A DNA stretch of 64,000 bases from Trichoplax adhaerens (GCF_000150275.1 NW_002060974.1:155744-219743); one strand, 5' to 3'; counted from the first letter of the stretch, positions 30,565 to 43,516 are shown. Notes: generated by a model from the letters alone, not told the origin. A program made the numbers and translations.

Positions 30565-31910
30565 TAGAATTCATTTGCACTGTAATATTCATAATGAAAT
30601 GGTTCAAGGAGAACTTGCACCATCTTCCTTCTCTAATGAATATAATCTGTATAGTATAAGATTTGCACTTTCTTTTCGCCATCTTGGATACAGCATAAAT
30701 CATAGGACGAGCTTTAAGTTCCTAAAGTAAATATTTCATATTCTGCTCTCATCAACTAATCCATCTATAGCCAAGATGAATAAATGATGTCGCCAATGGA
30801 CAATCTCTTTTCATAAGCAATATTGGAGAATATCATTTTATGGCAATTATGGAGAGTAAGATTTAAAACTGAGTTACTTTATCAGCCATTTCTTTTATTG
30901 TGTATACTAGACTACGCCATTAGAATAGACACAATCCTCATTATCTTGTATACAAAGTTGAATCCAACAATTGGAGTAGGAAATTGGCAGCTAATTTTAC
31001 CGATTTCAATTGATACAGTAATGAAAACTGATATTTAGCCTTTACTCTATCCTACTTTAGGACTATTTACAGTATAAGCTATTCTTGGTTTCTATAGGGG
31101 GAAATAAATGAGCATTTTAAATCTCTGTATAAGAATTCTACTAATAAGATCGGTTTATGTATGGTTCTATAGTAGTCTTATGCTGTGCTCAAATATACTT
31201 TCAAGGTTATATAGACATGTTTTATGATTTCTTATCATAGTGGATGGAATTGAATAATTTGATCATAAACTAGCTAATGTTGTATCTACCGGAAGGCTAC
31301 TACCTCATCATAAAACAGATTGATAGCTAGCTTCCTAATTGTTTTTACGAGAATCATTATAATTATGTATTAAAAGATGAAATCAGTACTTTACTGCCAA
31401 GATGGCAACATGAAGATTTGCTTGCTTTCTATTCCGTGTGGATAAAATTATCTTGGACCTAATTCAGAATGGCTAATTTTAAATAGTTGAAATTTATACT
31501 TATAGGTAGAAATGGCCAATGATTTATAATTGTACTGATGAAAATACGCGTTAAAATTTTTATAATGTAATAACGACGGGATAATTTTAACTTGAAAATA
31601 AACACTTTTATATCTAGATTCAATAAACGTCATTTGGTTTCAAGAGAGATAAATAGGGTAAAAGTGGAAAATTGGTATTCTTATCTTTTGATTTGACATC
31701 TATAAAATTACTTTTAAATAACCGAGTACAGAAATGATAAAATATTCTAGTTGGTAGTCAGTAACATGGTAGGTTTAGAACCGCCTATTTAAGCTAAGGG
31801 TTAGAGTAGTTGTGGATATTGCATTGGAAGGTTTACTTGCTTTCTCTTCCATATGGGGTAAAATCAGCTTGGACTCAAATCCAAGTACAGAAAATGACGA
31901 AAGCTAGGAT
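30565..31910. other. Intergenic, no gene supported
   Basis: Short open frames at 30542-30730 and 30823-31038 show no domain. A related block (tttgcttgctttctattccgtgt near 31416 and ttacttgctttctcttccatatg near 31837) suggests one old duplication with period about 420 bp. Confidence 0.45.
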
Positions 31911-32393
31911 GTGTTGTCTTTAATAACGCTACGGACTTATAGTCTCACTTCACGCGGCAATATCAATTTTAATCAAGCCGTAATGTTTGCAAGAAAGCAA
32001 TGTCTACAACTTTTAAAATTATTTCAAAAGTTAGTTGATGATCGTATTCAGTCCAAGCTCAGCACCAGTCATGAGATAGAATACGTGAACATTTGGTTGT
32101 TCTCTGAATTCTAAAATGACAGCAAGAAGCTGAAGCAACTTCTGTCCTGTAGAATTCGTCTCTACTCACTTCAATTCAATCCTAGCTTATCATTAGTCGG
32201 TGGCTGATGCAATATTATTATTAACTGTAAAGAATTGAGCACATTTAAAATTCTCTATTGGCAGGCAGTCAAGACTTTTCCCGAGCATACAGAGCAAATC
32301 GGAATCTATGATCTCGTTAGTACACATCAAATTCGTGACAACAATAAATTATCATTCATTATTATCCATCCTGATGAGTATAACTTAGGATAA
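31911..32393 (+). CDS. Candidate coding exons of unknown gene, possibly broken
   Basis: A frame from 31911 (including NINFNQAVMFARKQCLQLLK and LVDDRIQSKLSTSHEIEYVN) closes at TAA 32112-32114 but continues in the same frame as KKLKQLLSCRIRLYSLQFNP to about 32210. After a pyrimidine-rich acceptor (ctctattggcag) a second exon, 32265-32393, reads AVKTFPEHTEQIGIYDLVST, then HQIRDNNKLSFIIIHPDEYN, and stops at TAA. Composition is protein-like and unlike the surrounding AT-rich noise. No family was recognised. The internal stop suggests a pseudogene or an unrecognised short intron. Confidence 0.33.
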
Positions 32394-33203
32394 GCATTGA
32401 ATAATCATCAATAAATAAAGAAGGAAAATTTTTAAATTTAAATAGTACTAGTGAATAGATTGCATTGCTTATTTAGTTATAATTAAGGAGAACTTTCCTC
32501 AATCAAAATGCGTTATGTTCTATACCGTTTGGAACATGATAACATGAATTGCCATAACTAGTATCTAAAGATATTCTCTTAGTAAGCAATATGAATATAT
32601 ATATTAGAAAGGAAATAATGAAACTAATCTCTTGACAATAAATAAGCATTTTAATTTATCATTCTCTATATTCCATATAATAAATATTATTAATTGGATT
32701 TTATAAATAATATGTAGTTAAGCATACTTCTCTGAAAGTTCAAATTATACGAGTAAGGGTAATATCTCTGCTTGTATACTAAATATAAATGAATTCGATA
32801 CTATCGTATTTGCTTCTATTGAGTGAAATGTGTATACTTATTAAATATACCTACTGCAATGTGGTAATAAATAATAGCGTAACTGTCCTTTCCGTTCAAT
32901 CGCTCATTGAGAGGCCGCATTTGTTACAAGTGTCATCAATATTGAAATGATGACTAGCCATTGTAAAAGTATTCCGAGTTGCAGAATATGCTATAGGACG
33001 ATACTAATGTATAAAATTATACTTGCTTTCTACTATTTAATATGGAACTGAAAATATTGAAAACGTGTTGATAAAATCATTCCTAAGAAACGTACATCGT
33101 TTTTTTTACAGCATAATTTACATGGTATATTGCATTATCTTACTACTAAAACAAGGTGATAGAGTTAATTACGTCAGAATGCCAATAGACACAGTTGCTA
33201 CGA
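32394..33203. other. Intergenic, nothing recognised
   Basis: AT-rich sequence downstream of the kelch gene (which runs on the minus strand). No repeat array and no coding-like frame seen. Confidence 0.55.
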
Positions 33204-34591
33204 TTACGTTTCTTGATCGCCTTCAGCTAGTGTAGTATAGCGATAGCGTCTCTTGTCTTTCTTTTTGGCTCCTGGGCCATTTCTTCGATATCGAACCAAT
33301 GCATAAATAAAGACAAGGAGTAATACACCAACACATAATATGGTGAAGGAATTATACATCGATGTAGGTACTTTAAAAGGATACTTCCAGTGTAATAACG
33401 TATCATCGGCAGACTCTTTTATGCCATAAAGCCACATGTCATTAAGGTAACCGTCCTTTCCATCTCGATCGTGACCGATACCGCCAAATAGATTGGCAGT
33501 TCCATTGAAACTCCAAGCTGCAGCACCAGCTCGAATACTTGGAAAGTTCCTAGCACTAGGCTGGCCCTTTTGACCATAGCTTGCAATACCATGTTTATTT
33601 GTATTATTCCCGTGCCATATCCATACATCGTCGTTGACTTTATATTGCCAAATATTGGAAAGTAATTTGGCTGGTTCATATAGTCTATCCGTTGATGCAA
33701 CGTATGATCCACAGCCAGCACCACCATACATCCATAAATTACCTTTGTTGTCAGTCCATGATGCAGCGTCTGCTAAGCAACCAGGGGCATTTTTTTTATT
33801 AGCTACATGAATTGCACCATGCTGAGCACTTTTAATCCCTTTACTACCGGCCAGTTTAATCCAATTTTGACTTTTAACAGAAAATGCCCAAAGATCGGAT
33901 GACATACCACGTAATAGATGTGCATGTCCTTCAAAATTTGAACCTGTATGGCCACCATATAAGTAGAGATTGTCTAAAACAGTCCAGGTTATGACTCCAT
34001 ACCGACTACCTGGTGTTTGATGATTCTTAATGGACAACTTTTTCCATGTTAATGTTAATAAATCGAGTTTCCAAAAGTCGTCAAATGCTTCACCGATGGT
34101 ATTTCTTCCACCATATACCCACATGACACCATTATAGCACCAATAAGCAGCATTTGAGCGCGCTTTGGGATAGGACTTGGGACGTTGTTCAATTTTAGTC
34201 CAATTTTTATCTTGTATACTAAATAGCCATAAATCATCTAAAGCCTTCATTTGGCCAGAAAATCCACCAAAAATTACAAAAAGTTTATTATGTATTCCGC
34301 ACGATGCAGCTCGACTACGTGGTTTAGGTGTATTTTTCGAACGATCACCAAGGTATACTTCCCAATTTCCAGTTGTTGCAGAATAGTGCCATAAGGAATT
34401 CAACTGAGAAGCGCTATCGCTTTTCCTTTCGAATCCAGTACCACCAAATAGCCAGATATTGCCATCATAGTTAGTCCATGAAGTGGTATAGTAGCGAGCA
34501 CCAGGATAAGCCCTGTTTGTTGTTTTATTGGGTAGGAGGCTTACTTGGTCTTTGGAGTAACTGCCATCGAACCATATCCATTCGGTTATTT
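33204..34591 (-). CDS. Six-kelch single-pass membrane protein, last exon (amino end missing)
   Basis: The frame is open from an acceptor at 34591 (actgaatgtctag) to TAA 33206-33204: 461 codons. An in-frame stop just upstream of the acceptor shows that an earlier exon must supply the start. Six kelch blades are marked by IWLFGGTG, LFVIFGGFSG, MWVYGGRNT, LYLYGGHTG, LWMYGGAG and ANLFGGIGH, each with conserved W and paired-G spacing. A hydrophobic segment (FTILCVGVLLLVFIYALV, about residues 415-432) is followed by a basic tail (RYRRNGPGAKKKDKRRYRY). This predicts a type I membrane protein with an extracellular propeller, if a signal peptide lies upstream. Ligand and function are unknown. A minus-strand frame at 37744-37532 with a hydrophobic stretch (HTVQLTLVILLVALDI) could splice to it in phase (CCTA|gtaacg), but that is weak. 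Confidence 0.85.
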
Positions 34592-35099
34592 CTAGACATT
34601 CAGTAAAGTGAAAGGGTTAGAGCATCAGTAGAGGCAATCATGACAATTTCATCTACACGCATATTTACTTTATCATGATTATTGCGCTGATGCATAGGTT
34701 GATATGCTATTTTTATTTGTACTGGTACAGAATGCTATTTAAGAGTAAGTATTGGTTGACTGAGTTGCATGCAAGATTGGTCGTGATCACTTAGGAGCAT
34801 ACTGGTTTCATTTCAGTAAAATAGCGATAAAATTGAGGATCGATGGATGAACGATATGGGTATTCTAGACTATGTAAAGCAGCAAGATTATCAACCGCAT
34901 TGCGTGTATTGTATGACAGTATAACATATACAAGGAGTAAAATTAGTTTCCAGGCTGCACTACAGACGGTTGATTATAATATTGACAACATGAAAAAGGA
35001 TCCCAATTATGACCCATGTGATGCTAGGTTAAGACCCTTATTTTGGCGTTGTATTCAATCTACTCTAGGAGTTAATTCATTTACAATACTTGATTATAA
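34592..35099. other. Upstream of kelch exon, no exon found
   Basis: I searched the minus strand for a signal-peptide exon ending with one leftover base and found none. The plus-strand frame at 34843-35157 overlaps the diverged repeats at 35100-35560 and is not supported. Confidence 0.4.
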
Positions 35100-35560
35100 T
35101 TATCGGAGCATAAAATCGATATACTTGTACAAAAGTTGTATAGTATGCTATGAATAAAGAGCTTGATTAATTTGTAAGGAAAGGCAGAAATGCGAAGCAA
35201 ATTATTGCGTGTATTATCCTAACTATAGATGATTGATTTCTTGGTGGAATCACTTGAGATCGAGATACACAAGTATTGATTCATTAACAGTAGTTGATTA
35301 TTTGCAGTAAAAAACTACATACAAAGTTGTACCGTATGTTAAGATAAAGAATCACATTACTGTAGTTTGGAGAATCTGACTGAATTTATAGGTGCATGAT
35401 TATAGCTACAGAATTGCATTTTTGGTGACGTTGCTTGAGATCAACACAAGTGCTAATTTATGGATACTGGATTGTATATTATGTATTGGAGTAGAAAATC
35501 TTTCTACAAAGTAGTACAGATGTGACAATAAAGAGCCAAATTAGTGCAGTATTAATGCCT
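35100..35560. repeat. Three-unit diverged tandem repeat, 185-193 bp
   Basis: acaaa(a)gttgtatagtatg at 35128 recurs as acaaagttgtaccgtatg at 35321 and acaaagtagtacagatg at 35506 (periods 193 and 185), each followed by a aataaag-like block. Confidence 0.6.
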
Positions 35561-35589
35561 CATGACTCAACAAAGTAGTGGCGAGTCCT

Positions 35590-35990
35590 ATTCGACATTG
35601 TTATTGCTCTGATTAATGGAATTCTTATCGATGTTGATCAGGCCTACTGTGTGGCTGTTTATGGTCTTGCCGAAATAATTGCCATATTTTTGAAATTGAA
35701 ATTAGACTGTATGAATCCATGAATTGAATCGTTGATGACTGGCTATTGGGTAAAGCAATCGATTTTACAGTAAGATTATTTCAATGTGCTTGTATTCTCT
35801 ATTGGTATAGCTAGGATAGATTGGATCCTTATCCATGTTGTATGGGGTCTGCTTCCTGTTGTTTATTGTCTTGGTTGAAATGATATTCATTTTTTAAAAT
35901 TGAAACTACAATCTATTTTGGTCCATGAATTCACGAGCGGATAACTAACGGCTAAAGAAATAAACTATCATCACGGTAAAATTGTTTTAG
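35590..35990. repeat. Two-copy tandem repeat, period about 204 bp
   Basis: gtttatggtcttgccgaaat at 35657 recurs as gtttattgtcttggttgaaa at 35861, each followed by an attttt-aaattgaaa block and a tccatgaatt block. Confidence 0.6.
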
Positions 35991-36234
35991 TGTGTTTTCT
36001 CCATTCTAATCTTTCTTATCACAATTATGATGGATGAAATTGTTATTGAAATCGCGTGTAAGGTTGATCGAGTGCTCTTCCATAATATCTGCTGTACTCC
36101 GCATGAAACGATATCAATCCATGAATCGAATCCCTACGCTATCAGCAATCCGATCAAAACATTCAATTGTCGTAACCCTAACATGGTTTTCGTGTGCTTG
36201 TATAAAGAAGAAAGCGGAAAAGTCATAAAATACA

Positions 36235-37490
36235 GCTAGCATTTTTTTCTTCCTATGCCATGGAGTAAAGTCGAATGATAGCAGATCGCTCTTTTCTCCC
36301 TTCTTGATCAATAGTTTACCAGTATTCTTGGTGACAAGCTTGTGAAAGAAGATAATGAGTAGAGAGATACTGTAAACTAAGCTAATTCAGCGTGATTTTT
36401 GGCCTTTTATGGTCGATGAGAGTAGGATAATGATAATAAAGTATAACTAGCATTTTTTTTCCTATGCCATGGAGTAAAGACAGTAAAGTAGAATGATAAC
36501 AGATCGCTCCCTTCTTGTATTAGACATATTGATGTTGACAATCATCTCGTTTGATCATCTGGCTCAATCATCATTCAATCAATAGCTTACCAGTATTCTT
36601 GGTGACTAGACTAAGCTAATTTAGCGTGATTTTTGGCCTATTATGGTCATTTCTAGGTCGATGAGAGTAGGATAATAATAATAAAGTATAACTAGCATTT
36701 TTTTTCCTATGCCATGGAGTAAAGACAGTAAAGTAGAATGATAACAGATCGCTCTTTTCTCCCTTCTTGTATTAGACATATTGATGTTGACAATCATCTC
36801 GTTTGATCATCTGGCTCAATCATCATTCAATCAATAGCTTACCAGTATTCTTGGTGACTAGACTAAGCTAATTCAGCGTGATTTTTGGCCTTTTATGATC
36901 ATTTCTTGGTCGATGAGAGTAGGATAATGATGATAAAGTATAACTAACACTTTATTTTCCTATGCCATGGAGTAAAGACAGTAAAGTAGAATGATAACAG
37001 ATCGTTCTTTTCCCCCTTCTTGTATTAGACATATTGATGTTGACAATCATCTCGTTTGATCATCTGGCTCAATCATCATTCAATCAATAGCTTACCAGTA
37101 TTTTTGGTGACTAGACTAAGCTAATTTAGCGTGATTTTTGGCCTTTTATGATCATTTCTTGGTCGATGAGAGTAGGATAATGATGATAAAGTATAACTAA
37201 CACTTTATTTTCCTATGCCATGGAGTAAAGACAGTAAAGTAGAATGATAACAGATCGTTCTTTTCCCCCTTCTTGTATTAGACATATTGATGTTGACAAT
37301 CATCTCGTTTGATCATCTGGCTCAATCATCATTCAATCAATAGTTTACCTGTATTCTTGGTCTTTGTATGACTAGCCTGTGAAAGAAGAGAAAGAGTAGA
37401 GAGATAAACTAAGCTAATCCAGCGTGATTTTTGGCCTTTTAAGGTCATTTCTAGGTCGATTTTGCAAGCAAAGTCTTGTCGATGAGAGTA
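36235..37490. repeat. Five-unit, nearly identical tandem array (209-253 bp units)
   Basis: cctatgccatggagtaaag begins at 36252, 36461, 36706, 36959 and 37212 (periods 209, 245, 253, 253). The last units differ by only a few bases, so the array is young. Each unit carries the palindrome ccatgg, a tttgatcatctggctcaatc block, a gcgtgatttttggcc block and gatgagagtaggat. No long frame spans the units. Confidence 0.93.
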
Positions 37491-38459
37491 GGATAGCCGC
37501 GCAGTGAGTCCTGACTCCGGACCATAGGGATTTAAGCGTTACTAGGATATCGTATGTCTAGTGCTACTAGTAGTATAACAAGGGTAAGTTGGACAGTATG
37601 GAAGATACGGGATGGGTAGACAAATGACCATCGTTTTAGTAGTCCTTGACCATACTTGAATTTGTATGGCGTAAGTAGACATTCGTTTTGCACGATAGTT
37701 ATTTTATAGCCTGAAATGCCACCAAAATGAGAGTTCCTTGCCATAGTGGAGTACTCTTGTAACTCATGACATTTATTTTGCTCATACTAGATGATACCGA
37801 TCCTATGGTGGCTACATTGGCAGTGCAATATTGATTGGAGTATAGTGTTTAGGTTAATTTCGTCAACAGACTGTCGTAAAAAAATATTATTCGTAGTGAG
37901 CAAAATTGATGTCACACTATAAAGTTCCTAGTCATTCACTAGAATCCCAATCATCAAAAAGTGATTACCTCATTTTTTTATTATTATTATTCACTTCTGC
38001 AGTAAGCAGCTGGTTGGTCCATTCTTTGACATACTGTATACACCACTATACACTACGGAAGTTTGACAAATCATGCTAAAATGGAAATACACACGATCAG
38101 GGAAAGACTGATTGAGAGTAAAAAAGAGAGTTGGAGAGATTTGTTTTGTATTTATTATTTTTATCCTCTTGTCGTCTTATATGACTGATGAATGCCTTTT
38201 AAAGCTATTTCTCAACCTTAGAACATGTCTCAAGTGGTAGTACTATACAATAACATTAGTACTGCATACTGTTAGAAATAAAATGGGGATAAGGGTGAGT
38301 TTTATAATCTCATTTTTGGCTATGGCAGAACCTGGCAGCCGTTTCATGGACAGCCCACTGTCAGCAGACGCCGTTCGTCTAACAGTAGTGTGTACCATGA
38401 CAGACCTACAATACAGTTGAAATGACCAATAACATAGTCTCCTTGCTGGTGTTGACTAT
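37491..38459. other. Spacer between two arrays, no gene supported
   Basis: A minus-strand frame at 37532-37744 (70 codons, ATG at 37744) has a hydrophobic end and is mentioned under the kelch gene. Nothing else is recognised. Confidence 0.4.
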
Positions 38460-38800
38460 CCCTTTACCACCGTCCGTCTTTCTTTCCATGCTCGCTCGAC
38501 CGGGCCTACTGACTAGACTTGACCCACTCTCCCTTGACGACCATCCGTCTTTCTGTCCATGCTCGCTTGACCGGGCCAACACTTCCCTGGACGACCGTCC
38601 GTCTTTCTGTCCATACTAGCTTGACCGGGCCCACTCTCCCTTGACGACCATCCGTCTTTCTTTCCATGCTAGCTTGACCGGGCCTACTGACCCACTCTCC
38701 CTTGACGACTATCCGTCTTTCTTTCCATGCTAGCTTGACCGGGCCTACTGACCCACTCTCCCTGGACGACCATCCGTCTTTCTGTCCATGCTCGCTTGAC
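38460..38800. repeat. GC-rich minisatellite, six units of about 52-71 bp
   Basis: ccgtctttctttccatgct-type cores occur at about 38474, 38545, 38599, 38651, 38711 and 38772, each followed by gcttgaccgggccnact and gacccactctcccttgacga. The array is far richer in G+C than its surroundings. It produces long minus-strand frames (38506-38868, 38684-39004) that are repeat translations, not genes. Confidence 0.9.
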
Positions 38801-38841
38801 GGGGCCCATTGACCCATGGTTCTGAGTGGGTGACGTCGTAA

Positions 38842-38855
38842 CCCCCCCCCCCCCC
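38842..38855. repeat. Poly-C tract (14 C)
   Basis: Fourteen consecutive cytosines between the minisatellite and the ZFYVE21 start, about 240 bp upstream of its ATG. The length may be a sequencing estimate. Confidence 0.85.
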
Positions 38856-39093
38856 TGTCCAATGTCAAGCCATAGAATACTGTACAGTGTATTAAGTAAG
38901 ACTCGGTGTGAGTCGATTGAAACCAAGCAGGTTGAAGAAGTTAAGCTGTGGCTGTCATTGCCTAACCCAAGTCCATGGGCGCTTGCCACCGTCCCAGGGT
39001 TCAATAATTTTCAGTCTAATCCCTTTGGCCGTGGTTGGCGTGTGTTGATTGTAGTTGGAGTTTCAAGTACCGGCCAGTTGGTGGAAAACTACC

Positions 39094-42000
39094 ATGGCGG
39101 TGTCGAAGCAATTAGTAAGATCCAAGTCGGGCCTTCGAATGGTCACCACAAGTACCGTCATGAAATCGCCCTTTGAACTAGAAGAACCACAATGGGAAGC
39201 AGATAATTGTGTAAGAATTAATTTGCCTCTTTCGCTCATTTTCTTGTTGTTCTTTTCGCCATCATGGAGTCGGGGTAGAGGCCACTGGGACATGGTTGAC
39301 GTAATCGATCGATGACGGCCCACTCCGTCTCCATGGAAAATAGCGCCGATCAAGTGGAGAAAAGCGCCGTGGATTGAAATCGATGTGAACCATTTCTTGT
39401 TAGGAGTATCATCATCGACGATAGATTAGTGGATGCATTGGGTTGGATTGGACAAGTTGTAATGGAAGATGTTGTTGTTGTTGTTGAGACGATTGGATAC
39501 AAGACAACGTGATGCTTGGGGAGTGATAGGGAATGGACTGATGCCGTCACGGTAGATTGCGACAGTTTACTGCTTTCAGCTATGGCGATCAATAACCATG
39601 ATGGCTTTTCTGACCTAAAGGATTCGCTTAAATCAATTCATTTTTTGCCAACGAGCCAATAGTAGATTCTCTACCTTTTTCGACACATGGTAATGATGCG
39701 TAGTAGCATGGTAGAATAGTGATTGAATCATCGACTACTCGATAAACTTAATGAACATCGACGACAGTCTACTCCTCTTCATCGATTCGCTTTATTTGGA
39801 TAGCATCGCTCAGCTAAACCAAGTTCGCCTCCATCCATGTTGATTTTAGACCCTTTCTAGTCCATCAATGGCGTGATAATAAGTCGATAGCGATCGATTA
39901 CGACCACAACTTACGCTAGGATCAACGATTTCATCTTTAATCGTTGTTTTGAAATAAAATAAACTTTCTTATTGGAATGATGGATAGACACGTATAATGA
40001 GTTTTACCTCTAGAATCATGGTCATATTGATGAGACTAATTTTTTTTTTTCTCTCTCTCTTTCTCTTCTATAAACTATGGTAGTGTGCCAATTGCAAGAA
40101 GTGTGGAACTCGATTCGACTTTTTAAAGCGAAAAGTAAATCAATTCTAATGTTAACGATCGATTACGATAGCTTAAATTATCCTACTCAGTTCATTAATG
40201 ATTTTAATTGAATGTTATTGAGTCAATGATAAGCACTTGTTCAAGCTATCCTAGCTAGCAATTGTACCTGATAGATTAGTTTAATCATTCTTCAATACTT
40301 CCGCTTGTCCACGGTAGGATCAAAATCTTACTACAATTGGACACTACTATGACTGTATAACCATGTGTAATCACTTACTAATCAGTCATCGTGCTTCGTT
40401 GTACAGCACATCTTGAGTTGCTTGATGTTGACTACAAATAGAAATGTCGTTCTACTTTTATTTCATTGATCATGGAAAAAAGTTATACACGACCCAAGTT
40501 AGTCATAATGTTCAACTAATCATGTTATACAATATCATGGATAATTCGATCTTTTAGCAGGCATGAATAACGAGTCAGTGCATCAGGTTACTATCTACTT
40601 TATTAAAAGGATTACATACATTTTTATCGATCCTCAGCGTCGGTAGTAAACATAGCAGACAGGAATTATTTGTTTGTAAAAATACTTTTCTCAAACATAG
40701 TTCCAGTGGCTGGCTCTACGGCTGTATCCTCTTAGTTATGTCATGAATTCATTGGGCTTGCAGCAAACATTCTATGAAACTTTACATAAACAATGTTCCA
40801 TTCAAATCCTTCTAGAGTGTTGTATGTAATTCAACATGGATAGCTAATAGATGAAATAATGTGTTTCAAGTAGAAGGAATCCAAGCAGTTCATGTTATAC
40901 TTATGTAAGATAGTCTTGCTGCAATTCATCAATTTATTCTCTAGTTGATGAATACAATATTAGTCCATGTTTGAGGCAATGTTTATCGAATTCATTTCAT
41001 ATAGTTAGATGCCATCGTAGTACTGTTATAAAGTAGTACATTGCTATGACGATTTTGTCAATAAGGTGCCAGAGGTTCGGTTGCCATCATAATAGAATGC
41101 TAGATGACATCAATGTCATTAACAGGAGAGAATTACATTGTTTTAGCAATATGGCGGTCATAAATCATCTGCTTTAGCAATAGGCACTACATTGAGATAC
41201 TCTCAGTTAAAAGGCTTTCTTTTGTAGATAGGTCATGAGTTGCATCAAATTTCATCACTGTAGTAGTATTTACTATTATACGATAGCGCAAGAACAGTAA
41301 CTAATTGTATATGTAGTACAGACTAGCTAGCAAGAATGAGAACTATCACTACTGTAATGTTTATGCCATCATCAAAAGCAATCGTGTACTCATCATCATT
41401 TATCATTGGAACCAAAATCAGCTTAGTATGATTTTATTCTAAAATTCTTCTTGCATGAAATACATTGTCAAATACAAATGTCGATCATGCTACACCGTCT
41501 CGATAACAGAGTTAAAATGAAAATGACAAAATAGGGTAAAAATGATACATCAAGATAGTGAAACTGCTCAAGTGGAAGGTCTATCATCATTTATCAAACA
41601 CTATCAGTTTTAATAATTTTTTGTTCTTCAATATTTTATTTACAGTATTTTGCATATTACAACACAACATTACTTACGTAACTGCAATACTACTAAATAG
41701 GGTAAAATTAACATCTTATGATATTAGCAATCCATTGATTGTCAATTTTATTCGTTCTAGCATCATTGTAGAAGATGTGGACAGGTCTTTTGCAATTCAT
41801 GCTGTGATAATAGGCTTCCGTTACCGCGATTTGCTTTCGTTGATCCTGTTCGGCAATGCGGTCCATGTTCCATCATTACTAAGAAAGAAAATGAATTCTT
41901 CAATAAACATCTCAAGGCATTCCTTAATGGTAAACTAGATATTTCATACGTTTCTGGCAAAGTGTAGGCTTTGATCTTTCGAAATATCAATCTATTACAT

Positions 42001-42953
42001 ATTTTTGTGTAGGAGGAACTTTTACCGTTTCTGTTAACGACAATGAACCTGAATTAGGAGCTATGTATATTTGCAAGCTGACACCAGACCATAAGTTAGT
42101 CGATCATAAGTGTCTAAATTATTAACGTAATAAGCCTATTATAAAATATCGACTGTGCCTATAAGGAGAGATTTATTATACTGTATACAACGTTATCCAT
42201 TATCACTATGGATCAACCTACGGCTGAAATTGTATGCTATTAAAAGTGTGCTAGCTTGTAGTAAAAATACTATCGTACATGAAGACATTCAACTTCTGTA
42301 ATTCTTTAGCAGAATTGGATTGTCAAATCCAATCCAATCCAAAGACTTATTGTCAATCTGTAGGATAATTTATAAGCAGTGATTATGAGTTTATAAATCT
42401 ATATTATCCACTAAATAAATTACCTAATCGACATGATCGTTATGGTAATACTTAAGTTCTGTAAAAATGATTCATTTTTCGCTGCAGTTATTGACACCAG
42501 CATTTTAATTTCTCTGTAGGACAATCACCTTCGAAGGTGGCAATGCTACACCTGTAGATTCTTTTACAATCTCTTCTATTAAGGATTTGGAGATTTTATT
42601 GGAAAATAGCAATGATAAAGGTTAATGAAAATCCATTAATTGCATAGTATTATCTATACTTTGGTGTATTAAAGTGTATATACCGTAGTTGACTTGTGGC
42701 ATAATATTTTGTAGCTGGTGTTCCAATTGGAATTGTGGTGACTTATTATGGAACAGAAAATCAGGTTGAGAAAGTTAAACTTTTGGTTGCTGCTACGCCC
42801 AACAAGAAACAGTCTATTGCTTGGATTATCGCATTACAAAAGGTAATCATGGCTAAAAGTTAAAATAATATGACTAATATCGTTGTACTTACAAAGCAAT
42901 GGTTATCTTTACCGATTTAGGGAATCTCTATGATAAACAACTCCAATGGTTAA
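39094..42953 (+). CDS. ZFYVE21: FYVE zinc finger protein ZFYVE21, seven exons, 226 residues
   Basis: Exons: 39094-39210, 40084-40134, 41761-41929, 42013-42094, 42520-42620, 42715-42842, 42921-42953; all junctions keep phase. The amino end [30 protein letters not shown] matches the vertebrate protein closely. The FYVE domain (residues about 33-90) carries WEAD (WxxD motif), CKKC, RKHHCRRCG (R-HHCRxCG motif, split by an intron after RK), [23 protein letters not shown]. The carboxyl half ([50 protein letters not shown]) fits the PH-like domain of this protein. FYVE domains bind phosphatidylinositol 3-phosphate; in mammals the protein acts at endosomes and focal adhesions. ATG chosen for context taccATGG. 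The last exon ([10 protein letters not shown]) is the least certain. Human length is 234. Confidence 0.93.
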
Positions 42954-43516
42954 ATGTCCTCTCCTAGCTATCCTATGCCATTAATGGCAATGTAAAGTAA
43001 TCGCCCAAAGAGTTATTGTTGTTCTGGTAGATTAAGAATTTACTAAGATGTAATCATATGTCTGGAATGTTGTAATTAGAAAATTAATTCCTATTCAGGT
43101 TAATATTGTCAAATACCATGATGATGGGGATAGATCTATATTAGGGTTAATATACACGTACAACTAGAATTAGACAACATTCCTACAGTTATCTTATAGT
43201 TTCTTTGTTCATCTTGCAATGATTTCATTTTATCTTTCATTTTGAGATTAGTTTACCACTTATCGACTGTAGTTTATAAATTATCAATTTACGTATGAAC
43301 TGACATCTAAACATTTAAAGTTACAATTTATACAACATCACTGACTAGATTCTGTATTGATTGTGTATGTATCCATCGGTTGAATATGACCATTCGAAAC
43401 TTACATATATCAGTCTTATGCTATTTTTACTGTATGCAAAAGCTTGATCAGTTGAATTTGTATTGTAGACCAATATAAATAGATATGATCACATTACGAC
43501 TTTTACTCTTCACTAT

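Noticed and set aside
34843-35157. Plus-strand frame of 104 codons
   Set aside because: Its 3' part belongs to a diverged 190-bp tandem repeat whose other copies are not open; no domain.
36114-36311. Short frames on both strands at 36027-36311
   Set aside because: They overlap the start of the tandem array and change between units.
38506-39353. Several minus- and plus-strand frames of 96-120 codons
   Set aside because: They are translations of the GC-rich minisatellite or lie antisense to ZFYVE21 exon 1.
41558-41990. Plus frame of 126 codons and minus frame of 75 codons
   Set aside because: Both are other-frame readings across the ZFYVE21 FYVE exon (41761-41929) and its intron.
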